NCBI GenBank assembly: GCA_002328185.1
Contig: DCWQ01000041.1
Location: 49,023 to 57,157 of the forward strand
DNA: 8,135 nt
From: Dehalococcoidia bacterium UBA2158
GTDB taxonomy: Bacteria; Chloroflexota; Dehalococcoidia; Lucifugimonadales; UBA3495
Reading direction: 5' to 3'
Below the pieces are notes generated by a model. The model was not told the origin of the DNA. It did not search any database and saw only the letters and a list, made by a program, of their open reading frames with translations. The translations under genes and the position numbers were made by a program. Each line of letters opens with the position of its first letter. Within the stretch, counting starts at the first letter, position 1. Below are positions 1-5,596 of the stretch, piece by piece.

Positions 1-10
1 CGACTTCGTC

Positions 11-50
11 GGACCTAACCCTCTCCCATGCGTGGGAGAGGGTTAGGTCC
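11..50. repeat. Perfect 18-bp inverted repeat (hairpin), intergenic repeat family
   Basis: Positions 11-28 and 33-50 are exact reverse complements of each other, 18 of 18 bases, separated by the 4-base loop TGCG. The right arm contains GGGAGAGGGTTAGG, the core of a repeat that recurs at 77-98 and 7977-7996. No T-run follows, so it is not a standard intrinsic terminator for a gene upstream of the window, although a folded RNA could still affect 3' ends. I infer a dispersed REP-like or MITE-like intergenic palindrome. Confidence 0.85.
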
Positions 51-53
51 CGT

Positions 54-98
54 ATTGTCCCTTCCCCCGTCGCAATGGGGGAAAGTTAGGATGGGAGC
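54..98 (+). repeat. Second copy of the intergenic repeat family
   Basis: It begins ATTGTCCC, contains a 7-bp stem (TTCCCCC at 62-68 with GGGGGAA at 77-83, loop 69-76), and ends GTTAGGATGGGAGC. The same order of elements (ATTGTCCC, a short stem, then GTTAGGGTGGGAGC) is found at 7960-7996 in the same orientation, so these are two diverged copies of one element. It lies directly after the perfect palindrome at 11-50. Confidence 0.65.
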
Positions 99-164
99 TT
101 TGCTTGCCGGCAGGTTGCCTTGTCAGAAATCACTGATCGCAGCCCATCCCCAGCCCCTGGCTTT

Positions 165-182
165 TGTATTAGAATACCCGTG
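165..182 (+). promoter_or_regulatory. Possible promoter of the monooxygenase-rarA unit
   Basis: TAGAAT at 170-175 resembles a sigma-70 -10 box and sits in an AT-rich stretch of otherwise GC-rich sequence. It would start the transcript near 182, leaving a leader of about 30 nt that contains the AGGAG ribosome-binding site (201-205) before the ATG at 212. No convincing -35 box is seen at 16-18 nt upstream. TAGAAT also appears upstream of ltaE on the other strand. Confidence 0.4.
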
Positions 183-211
183 CCCATTCAGAGCAACTTT
201 AGGAGACATTT

Positions 212-1234
212 ATGGAGTTCGGCGTTTTCTACCAGCTTCCGTGCGCGGTAGACCAAACTCCCGCCGCCCGCATCCAGGACACTATCGCCCAATGCCAACT
301 GGCCGACGAACTAGGCTTCGACGCCGCCTGGCTGGCGGAACTGCACTTCAACCCACGGTTCTCGGTGATGTCGGCCCCCTTGATGATTGCGTCGGCCATC
401 GCCCAGACCACCAGACGCATCCGAATCGGCAACGCCATAAGCCTGGTGCCGTTGCACCAACCGATGCGTCTCGCTGAGGAAGTGGCGACCCTGGACGTGT
501 TGTCCAACGGCCGTGCCATCTTTGGCGTGGGCCGGGGCTCAATGCCCACCCACTTTGAGGGCTACGGCATCGACCAGGAAGAGGGTCGAGAACGGTTCAT
601 TGAGGGACTCGAGTTGATATTCGGGTTGTGGGATCAAGAAGATTTCACCTACGACGGCAAGTATTATCAGGCCCACGGATTCGGGGTGACGCCTAGGCCG
701 ATACAGCAGCCCCATCCGCCCGTGTACGTGGCCGCCAACAGCCCAGACACCTTTGGCATCGTCGGTTCGCTGGGCCACAGTATCCTGGTTGCGCCGACCA
801 TCGTGACCACGGAAGGCGCCCTGGCTGGGCTTGCGTCTTACCGGGCTGAACTCGCCGAGAACGGCCACTCTGCCGCAAATGTGAAGATCAACGTGAACGT
901 GCCCATGCACGTGGCCGCCACCGAGGAAGAAGCCAGGGCCGGGTTCACCAAGACCATCGACAACTACCTGGGGACGCTTCGGGACATCGGCCGGGCCCGC
1001 GGGGCGAGCAAGGGTTCTAGCCGGGCCGATAGCCTGACGGCCGATATAGTGATGGAAGAGTTTGCCGCCGTGGGCACGCCGGATCAGGTGTCCGCCAAGC
1101 TGGAGCAGCTCAAAGAGATTTACGAGCCTCAGGAATTCATGTGCTGGTTCAACATCGGAGGTATGCTGCCGCACGCCGAGGTTGAGAGTTCGATGAGGCT
1201 ATTTGCAAAAGAGGTCATGCCCCGGTTCCAATAG
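212..1234 (+). CDS. LLM class (bacterial luciferase-like) flavin-dependent monooxygenase
   Basis: A 340-residue cytoplasmic oxidoreductase of the bacterial luciferase-like TIM-barrel superfamily, which uses reduced FMN or F420 to oxidise small organic substrates. Its substrate cannot be told from sequence. Visible hallmarks are the N-terminal strand MEFGVFYQLP, the WLAELHF segment (residues 40-46, matching the family's usual EHHF), RIRIGNAISLVPLHQP (70-84), AEEVATLDVLSNGR (88-101) and the GVGRG loop (105-109) that helps bind flavin phosphate. PVYVAANSPDT in the middle is also typical. Length fits the family. The ATG is preceded by AGGAG at 201-205, six bases away. rarA starts 21 nt after the stop, so the two are probably co-transcribed although their jobs look unrelated. 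Marine SAR202 Chloroflexota are known for many paralogues of this superfamily. Family is certain, cofactor and substrate are not. Confidence 0.92.
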   Translation: MEFGVFYQLPCAVDQTPAARIQDTIAQCQLADELGFDAAWLAELHFNPRFSVMSAPLMIASAIAQTTRRIRIGNAISLVPLHQPMRLAEEVATLDVLSNGRAIFGVGRGSMPTHFEGYGIDQEEGRERFIEGLELIFGLWDQEDFTYDGKYYQAHGFGVTPRPIQQPHPPVYVAANSPDTFGIVGSLGHSILVAPTIVTTEGALAGLASYRAELAENGHSAANVKINVNVPMHVAATEEEARAGFTKTIDNYLGTLRDIGRARGASKGSSRADSLTADIVMEEFAAVGTPDQVSAKLEQLKEIYEPQEFMCWFNIGGMLPHAEVESSMRLFAKEVMPRFQ

Positions 1235-1255
1235 CCCGGCTATGAGGTAATCCCC

Positions 1256-2632
1256 ATGAGCTCATCCGAGTCGTTGTTTGAGCATGGCAGAAAGGCCCAG
1301 GCGGAGCGCGACGCTCCACTTGCCGACCGGATGCGGCCCAGTACCTTCGACGAGTTCGTGGGCCAGGACCAGATCGTCGACCCAGACCGCGTGCTCCTGA
1401 AGTCCATCGCCGCTGGGCGCCTGCCGTCCATCATTCTATGGGGGCCGCCGGGCACCGGGAAGACTACCCTGGCGCGGCTAGTGGCCACGTCCACACAATC
1501 CGACTTTCAGCCCGTCAGTGCCGTCACATCCGGTGTTGCCGACCTGCGGCGCATCGTGGCCGAAGCTCGAGACCGCAAGGGCATGCACCAGCAGTCGACG
1601 ATCCTGTTCGTAGACGAGATACACCGATTCAACAAAGCCCAACAAGACGTCATCCTCCCCCACGTGGAGGATGGCACCATCACCTTCATCGGCGCGACCA
1701 CCGAAAACCCGTCATTCGAGGTCATCGCCCCCCTGCTCTCACGCTGCCGGGTGTTCTCTCTGCAGAGTCTGGAGCCCGACCAGATGAAAGACATCGTTAA
1801 CCGGGCTCTGTCCGACTCTTTACGGGGTCTGGGCCCATTGAATGCAAGCTTGGTTGAAGACGCCCTGGACCACTTGGTGAACATCGCCAACGGCGATGCG
1901 CGCATCGCACTGAACGCCCTGGAGACGGCGGCCTATGCCTTCACTCCCGACGCGGATGGCAAGCGGCTGATCGACCTGGAGACCATTGCCGACGCCCTAC
2001 AACGACGCACACCGATGTACGACAAATCGGGGGAGAGCCATTACGACACCATCTCGGCCTTCATCAAGTCTGTCCGGGGGTCGTCGCCTGACGGCGCCCT
2101 GTACTGGCTGGCCAAGATGATCGAATCGGGGGAAGACCCGCTGTTCATCGCCCGCCGCCTGGTGATACTGGCTTCCGAGGACATCGGCCTGGCTGAACCC
2201 CAGGCGTTGTCGGTGGCCATGTCAGCTCAGCAGGCGGTGCACTTCTTGGGCATGCCGGAGGGGTGCATACCCCTGGCGGAGGCGACGGTCTACCTGGCCA
2301 CCGCGCCTAAGAGCAACTCGGCCTACGAGGCACTGAATCAGGCCATGAGGGACGTGCGTGAGCAGGCCAACGAGCCGGTGCCGATACACTTGCGCAATGC
2401 CGTCACCGGGATGATGAAGGACATGGGGTACGGCAAGAATTACAAGTATTCCCACGACTACGAGGGCAATTTCGAGGGGCAGGAGTATCTACCGCCGTCA
2501 CTCAAAGGAAGGCGGTACTATCAGCCCAGCGAAGAAGGGGCGGAGCAAGAAATTGGAAAACGGCTCAGACAGTGGTGGGGCAGCAAGACGGACGACGAAG
2601 GCGGTCAAGCTCTAGAAGATTCCAACGCCTAG
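1256..2632 (+). CDS. rarA: Replication-associated recombination protein A (RarA/MgsA), AAA+ ATPase
   Basis: A 458-residue clamp-loader-like AAA+ ATPase of the RarA/MgsA/WRNIP1 family, which acts at stalled or gapped replication forks and forms tetramers. Motifs in order: LADRMRPSTFDEFVGQ (22-37, the family's N-terminal signature), Walker A GPPGTGKT (63-70), Walker B ILFVDEIH (116-123) followed by RFNKAQQD, sensor 1 GATTENPSF (146-154), LLSRCRVF with the arginine-finger candidate Arg163 (160-167), and sensor 2 GDAR (213-216). The C-terminal half carries the tetramerisation-domain signature (YDKSGESHYDTISAFIKSVR, then ARRLVILASEDIGLA, and later HLRNAVTGMMKDMGYG). All key residues are present and length is normal. 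The ATG at 1256 has GAGGT at 1244-1248, seven bases upstream. It follows the monooxygenase by 21 nt, and its TAG shares bases with the stop of the convergent gene. Confidence 0.97.
   Translation: MSSSESLFEHGRKAQAERDAPLADRMRPSTFDEFVGQDQIVDPDRVLLKSIAAGRLPSIILWGPPGTGKTTLARLVATSTQSDFQPVSAVTSGVADLRRIVAEARDRKGMHQQSTILFVDEIHRFNKAQQDVILPHVEDGTITFIGATTENPSFEVIAPLLSRCRVFSLQSLEPDQMKDIVNRALSDSLRGLGPLNASLVEDALDHLVNIANGDARIALNALETAAYAFTPDADGKRLIDLETIADALQRRTPMYDKSGESHYDTISAFIKSVRGSSPDGALYWLAKMIESGEDPLFIARRLVILASEDIGLAEPQALSVAMSAQQAVHFLGMPEGCIPLAEATVYLATAPKSNSAYEALNQAMRDVREQANEPVPIHLRNAVTGMMKDMGYGKNYKYSHDYEGNFEGQEYLPPSLKGRRYYQPSEEGAEQEIGKRLRQWWGSKTDDEGGQALEDSNA
2629..2632. other. Convergent stop codons sharing CTAG
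   Basis: The palindrome CTAG at 2629-2632 supplies the TAG of rarA (2630-2632, plus strand) and the TAG of the arrestin-like gene (2629-2631, minus strand). The two coding sequences overlap by 3 bp and there is no intergenic terminator between them, so transcripts from each side must run into the other gene. Confidence 0.95.
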
Positions 2633-3402
2633 GTCGACGTGAAGATCTGGACGTCCCGCTCTATGTGATACGCCTCGGATGACTTGTTGGTTTCCACCAC
2701 GGCTTTGAGACGCCACGAGACGGTGGTGTGACCGTTCTGCACCGTGGGCAAGGTCCGCGATGGTACCGGCAGGCTGAAGGCCCATACGTATGGCTGCTTT
2801 GAAGTCAATTGAACATCGCTTTCCAGGGTCACCCGCTCCCGGACAGACTCGTCATCGCGGTCACCCGCTTTCTCCGAGCTGTGCAGTTCCATGCGGATAT
2901 TCTTGGCCTGGTCCGTTACGTTCATCCGCGCCCGAAGTTCACCCTCCAGGTAGCCGCCGGCGCCGACAACGTCGTTCACCAGCACCATGGCTAGGATGCA
3001 GCCGGAGAAGGTTGCCTCTTCGGTCAGATCCGCGGCGCTACGGCCGGGGTTGACCACACGAATAGTCAGCACCGTTATCTCCTGGGACTTGGTGACCGAG
3101 TCACCGGACTCCATCTCCAACCGGCCCGTGACTGCCCATGACACCTGGGCGATGGAACCGTGGATCGTGGGCGGGGCCTCGTTGGGTAACCGGAACCTGG
3201 CGTACCGGACAAGGGGCTCGGATCCGTCGATCTCGGTGTCGGCGATGAATGATTGGACCAGCGGTTGTTTCAGAGCAGAGTGGGTTTCCAGTCTTCCTTG
3301 CCCACTGTCATAGGGCGATTCTTTTTGCCACCACTGTTCGGTGCAGGTCAATTCCACCTGGCCGGACTTGATCTTAAGCGCCTTTTTCGACCGTATCGTC
3401 AC
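2629..3402 (-). CDS. Arrestin-like (Spo0M/Vps26-type fold) two-domain protein, start uncertain
   Basis: A conserved-looking protein of at least 257 residues with no signal peptide, membrane segment or obvious enzyme motif. It appears to be two beta-sandwich domains. Each domain ends in a matching pattern: RFRLPNEAPPTIHGSIAQVSW (about 69-89) and FSLPVPSRTLPTVQNGHTTV (209-228), followed by WRLKAVVE. This Phe-x-Leu-Pro ... Trp/Tyr-x-Leu-x-Ala pattern is typical of the arrestin-like superfamily (Spo0M, Vps26, arrestins), which serve as adaptors or scaffolds. GTG at 3402 is the first standard in-frame start, but it has no Shine-Dalgarno and begins inside a beta strand. The open frame continues upstream to 3516 with plausible N-terminal sequence and a perfect ribosome-binding site, so the mature protein is probably about 34 residues longer. 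Fold assignment is by eye, and the function is unknown. Confidence 0.75.
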   Translation of the reverse strand: MTIRSKKALKIKSGQVELTCTEQWWQKESPYDSGQGRLETHSALKQPLVQSFIADTEIDGSEPLVRYARFRLPNEAPPTIHGSIAQVSWAVTGRLEMESGDSVTKSQEITVLTIRVVNPGRSAADLTEEATFSGCILAMVLVNDVVGAGGYLEGELRARMNVTDQAKNIRMELHSSEKAGDRDDESVRERVTLESDVQLTSKQPYVWAFSLPVPSRTLPTVQNGHTTVSWRLKAVVETNKSSEAYHIERDVQIFTST

Positions 3403-3504
3403 CTTGATGTCTATTGTGCCGCCGGGCCGTGACGACCCGCCGGTTGTTTCGATTTCAATCTCCGCCGTAGGGCGGCGAAACCAAGAAAGAATGCGTTCTA
3501 GAAC
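3403..3504 (-). other. Probable N-terminal coding extension of the arrestin-like gene without a standard start codon
   Basis: Reading upstream from the GTG at 3402 the frame stays open until a TAG at 3517-3519. It encodes VLERILSWFRRPTAEIEIET (3504-3445) and then TGGSSRPGGTIDIK. That is a short amphipathic start, a beta strand, the RPGG turn and another strand leading straight into VTIRSKKALKIKSG, which is how arrestin-fold N-domains begin. No ATG, GTG, TTG or CTG occurs in frame. The best-spaced codon after the Shine-Dalgarno is GTT (3502-3504); a rare ATT lies at 3490-3492, too far from it. Either translation starts on a non-canonical codon, or a single base change has altered a former GTG. 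Confidence 0.6.
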
Positions 3505-3509
3505 CTGTG

Positions 3510-3516
3510 CACCTCC
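3510..3516 (-). promoter_or_regulatory. Strong ribosome-binding site GGAGGTG with no start codon at the expected spacing
   Basis: On the minus strand GGAGGTG matches the 16S anti-Shine-Dalgarno perfectly over 7 bases. The codons at ideal distance in the arrestin-like frame are GTT (5 nt away) and CTA (8 nt away), neither a recognised start. The only ATG-like triplet nearby, the GTG inside the motif, opens a frame that stops after three further codons. Confidence 0.7.
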
Positions 3517-3549
3517 CTATGCGTTATCGATGCGCCCGTAGTTCGACCT

Positions 3550-3558
3550 ATCCTATCA
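3550..3558 (-). promoter_or_regulatory. Possible extended -10 promoter for the arrestin-like gene
   Basis: The minus strand reads TGATAGGAT, that is TG-n-TAGGAT, an extended -10 form, about 33 nt upstream of the GGAGGTG site. No good -35 box is visible. It lies in the 168-bp gap after the small membrane-protein gene, where a separate promoter would make sense. Weak evidence on its own. Confidence 0.3.
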
Positions 3559-3660
3559 ATCCGGGCCGGGCATCTGAGAGCATGGTAATGGCGAAAGGCG
3601 GAGTAGGCAACCCACCAGCTCTGCCGCTTTAGGTCGTTTCCTGTTTTTTCGAGAGATTTG

Positions 3661-3687
3661 CCACGGTTTGATTAATCAAAGACGTGG
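3661..3687. repeat. Palindrome TTTGATTAATCAAA inside a longer hairpin at the end of the small gene
   Basis: Positions 3667-3680 form a perfect 14-base palindrome, flanked by CCACG (3661-3665) and CGTGG (3683-3687), which also pair, with a small internal bulge. The TAA stop of the 43-residue gene (3672-3674) lies inside. No T-run follows on the minus strand, so it is not a classical terminator. It could be a 3'-end stabilising hairpin or an operator-like site for a dimeric regulator. Positions 3661-3516 beyond it show no further gene. Confidence 0.5.
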
Positions 3688-3803
3688 TCCCGCAAGAAAG
3701 CGTAGACCACGTGCCCCGCAGATATGGCCAGGGCAGCGCAGGCGATATAAAACGTGCGCAATTGTAGCGTACGAGACCGCTCGTCTGGTGGTAGGTCGGC
3801 CAC
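3672..3803 (-). CDS. Small single-pass membrane protein, 43 residues, unrecognised
   Basis: The GTG at 3801-3803 directly follows the TAA of the isochorismatase-like gene (0 nt gap). GGAGG lies at the end of that gene, eight bases before the GTG, so a ribosome can initiate or re-initiate there. The product starts MADLPPDERSRTLQLRT and continues through one hydrophobic stretch at about residues 18-37 (FYIACAALAISAGHVVYAFL), ending RDHVFD. Arg10, Arg11 and Arg16 precede the membrane segment, so the positive-inside rule suggests the N-terminus is cytoplasmic. Short size, coupled position and a clean hydrophobic core make it a likely real gene missed by length cut-offs. I do not recognise a family. 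Its role may be to anchor or accompany the enzymes encoded upstream, which is inference only. Confidence 0.65.
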   Translation of the reverse strand: MADLPPDERSRTLQLRTFYIACAALAISAGHVVYAFLRDHVFD

Positions 3804-4394
3804 TTAGATAGCCTCCAAGGCCCGGATTACGTCGTCGGAGCCGGTCACTTCCGCCTGGCGCGGGAAGATGCGCTGGGTCAGGAATTCGTGGACTTCGACG
3901 TCCGAGTCGGCACAGCAGTCCTCGACAACGATCAGATTGTAGTCCAGATCGGCCCCGTAGCGGACGGTGGATAGCACCACGCCGCTGGTGGCATAGCCGA
4001 AGATCACCAGGTCGTGGATGTCGTTCGACCTTAAAGCCACGTCCAGGCCGGTGCCGTAAAGGGCGTTCACCCGGTGCTTGCCCACCACCACCTCGCCTTG
4101 GATTGGACGGACCGAGGGGTGGATAACGTCCATGGGGTCAGGGACCGAGGTCTGGCCCGAAGCCTTCCGCCGGCTGAAGGTCTTGTTCCGCTGCCCGATC
4201 TCCGGATAGCCCGGCCGGAACACGGTGGCGCAGTAGCAGACCATTGCCCCGGCCTTTCGGGCTGCGGCCTGCACCGCGGCAGCCTTATCGACCACGCCAC
4301 GCTCGGTGGCATGAGGCAGGGAGTTCATCATCTCGGCATAAAAGTCGGCGATGAGTACTGCCGTGTGGCCGCGTTCCAGGTTCAAGTCAGGCAT
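3804..4394 (-). CDS. Isochorismatase-fold hydrolase family protein lacking the canonical catalytic Cys
   Basis: A 196-residue soluble protein of the isochorismatase/cysteine-hydrolase superfamily (alpha/beta Rossmann-like fold). It shows the first-strand acid in VLIADF (Asp17), the lysine in VVVGKHRVNAL (Lys106), and the loop IFGYATSGVVLSTVRYGADLDY, followed by EDCCADSDVEVHEFLTQRIF. Nicotinamidases and carbamoylases have Cys in the loop pattern T-x-x-C-V-x-x-T; here the residue is Val139, so Asp and Lys remain but the nucleophile is gone. Isochorismatase-type members (EntB, PhzD) also act without that Cys, so it may hydrolyse a vinyl ether or be something else. The substrate is unknown. ATG at 4394 follows the ltaE stop by 9 nt with only a weak AGGGG site, so translation is probably coupled. 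A small membrane-protein gene follows with no gap. Confidence 0.88.
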   Translation of the reverse strand: MPDLNLERGHTAVLIADFYAEMMNSLPHATERGVVDKAAAVQAAARKAGAMVCYCATVFRPGYPEIGQRNKTFSRRKASGQTSVPDPMDVIHPSVRPIQGEVVVGKHRVNALYGTGLDVALRSNDIHDLVIFGYATSGVVLSTVRYGADLDYNLIVVEDCCADSDVEVHEFLTQRIFPRQAEVTGSDDVIRALEAI

Positions 4395-4403
4395 GATCAG
4401 CCC

Positions 4404-5453
4404 CTATCCCTGCATTCCCCGGACAACTTGGGAGGTGTGGGAGAGCGCCTCTTCCACATCGTCGCCGGAGATATGCCGGTGGGTCACCATGCGCACGGAC
4501 CGCTCTCCGGGGTAGGAGACCAGCACATCGGCGTCTTTCAACGCCTTGATGAAATCGGTGGCCGCGCCAACCTTCTCATCGATGTCGAAGATGACGATAT
4601 TGGTCTGGATGCTGTCGGCGTCAACGGTCAGACCGTTGATGTTGGCCAGACCCGCGGCCAATCGGCGGGCGTTCTGATGGTCTTCGGCCAGACGGTCAAC
4701 CATGGTGTCCAGGGCCACCAGTCCGGCGGCGGCCAGAATACCGGCTTGGCGCGTGCCTCCGCCGACCATCTTGCGCCACCTTGTGGCTTCTTGGATGAAA
4801 TCCTTGGAGCCAACCAACACTGAACCCACCGGGCAGCTTAGGGCTTTGGACAAGCAGAAACTGGCGTCATCTACGTCGCGGGTCAGCTCCGACACCGGTA
4901 CTTCCAGGGCCACCGCGGCGTTGAAGATGCGGGCGCCGTCCAGGTGCACCGCCACTCCGGACCCATGGGCCACATCGCAGACAGCCTTGGTTTCGGCGGG
5001 CGTCATGACCATGCCGCTGCATCGGTTCTGGGTGTTCTCCAGGCAGACGATCTTGGTCGCGGCCACGTGCGGGTTGCCGGCGGGCCGGATGTTGCGGGCC
5101 ACGTCCTCGGCGTCGATGCCGCCGCTGGTGCTCTGCGGGATCAGTCTGGTTTGAACGCCGGCCAGGGCGGCCTGTCCGCCGCCTTCGTTCCAGAACATGT
5201 GGGCCTGGTTGCCCATGACGATCTCGTCGCCATGGTTGCAGTAGGTCAGGGTAGCCAGGAGGTTGCTCATGGTGCCGCTGGAGGTAAGCAGGCCCGCTTC
5301 GTGCCCCAGCAAGGCGGCAGACCGCTCCTGTAACTCATTGATGGACGGGTCTTCGCCGTAAACATCGTCGCCCACCTCGGCCTCGGCCATGGCCCGGCGC
5401 ATCTCGTCGGTGGGTTTGGTGACTGTGTCGCTACGCAGGTCGATCAATGCCAT
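4404..5453 (-). CDS. ltaE: Low-specificity L-threonine aldolase (PLP fold-type I)
   Basis: A 349-residue cytoplasmic PLP enzyme of the beta-eliminating lyase/threonine aldolase family, which splits L-threonine or L-allo-threonine into glycine and acetaldehyde. Motifs: IDLRSDTVTKPTDEMR (4-19), VGDDVYGEDPS (27-37), the phosphate-binding SSGTMSN (58-64), His85 in NQAHMFWNEGGG, HLDGARIFNAAV (170-181) with Asp172 for the pyridine nitrogen, the Schiff-base lysine Lys203 in CLSKALSCPVGS, the TRWRKMVGGGTRQAGILAAA region, and Arg321 in VRMVTH. The usual ENTHN motif reads ENTQN (Gln142). I chose the ATG at 5453 because MALIDLRSDT is the normal N-terminus and GGGAGG lies eight bases upstream. The frame is open further up to 5546, but those codons overlap the promoter region and resemble nothing. 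First gene of a three-gene unit. Confidence 0.95.
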   Translation of the reverse strand: MALIDLRSDTVTKPTDEMRRAMAEAEVGDDVYGEDPSINELQERSAALLGHEAGLLTSSGTMSNLLATLTYCNHGDEIVMGNQAHMFWNEGGGQAALAGVQTRLIPQSTSGGIDAEDVARNIRPAGNPHVAATKIVCLENTQNRCSGMVMTPAETKAVCDVAHGSGVAVHLDGARIFNAAVALEVPVSELTRDVDDASFCLSKALSCPVGSVLVGSKDFIQEATRWRKMVGGGTRQAGILAAAGLVALDTMVDRLAEDHQNARRLAAGLANINGLTVDADSIQTNIVIFDIDEKVGAATDFIKALKDADVLVSYPGERSVRMVTHRHISGDDVEEALSHTSQVVRGMQG

Positions 5454-5493
5454 TTGAAAGTCCCTCCCAATATGCCTGTCAAGACTACGCGAT

Positions 5494-5524
5494 ATTCTAG
5501 CAGGATTGCGCCTACAACGGGCAA
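5494..5524 (-). promoter_or_regulatory. Probable ltaE promoter (extended -10)
   Basis: On the minus strand TGCTAGAAT (5502-5494) is an extended -10 box. TTGCCC (5524-5519) lies 19 bp upstream as a weak, loosely spaced -35. Transcription would start near 5487, giving a leader of about 33 nt that includes the GGGAGG site. It lies between the divergent ltaE and hydrolase genes. Confidence 0.5.
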
Positions 5525-5539
5525 AACCCGGCCAGATTC

Positions 5540-5568
5540 TTGCCAAAGGCCGTGCGGTTACCTAAGAT
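5540..5568 (+). promoter_or_regulatory. Sigma-70-type promoter of the hydrolase-lspA-rluD unit
   Basis: TTGCCA (5540-5545) and TAAGAT (5563-5568) are separated by 17 bp, the ideal sigma-70 spacing, and each matches consensus well. Transcription would begin near 5575, only about 10 nt before the AGGAG at 5584-5588 that serves the TTG start at 5597. This placement rules out the upstream TTG at 5540 and makes the ATG at 5567 unlikely as starts. Confidence 0.55.
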
Positions 5569-5596
5569 GGATATACTTGAACTAGGAGCAATTATC

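Noticed and set aside
11..98. CRISPR array
   Set aside because: The repeats are palindromic, adjacent and diverged, with no regular unique spacers and no cas genes.
539..1174. 211-codon open frame on the minus strand
   Set aside because: Antisense to the luciferase-like monooxygenase, with no motif and no ribosome-binding site worth noting.
3541..3671. tRNA or small RNA gene in the gap before the arrestin-like gene
   Set aside because: I looked for T-loop, anticodon-stem and acceptor pairing and found none. Only a possible -10 and the palindrome at its edge can be supported.
4074..4823. 249-codon open frame on the plus strand
   Set aside because: Antisense to ltaE and the isochorismatase-like gene, rich in Gly, His and Val as expected for a shadow frame, with no domain signature.
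5454..5546. 31-codon N-terminal extension of ltaE
   Set aside because: The extra Arg-rich residues match nothing in the family, overlap the promoter region, and the ATG at 5453 has a good Shine-Dalgarno and the standard N-terminus.
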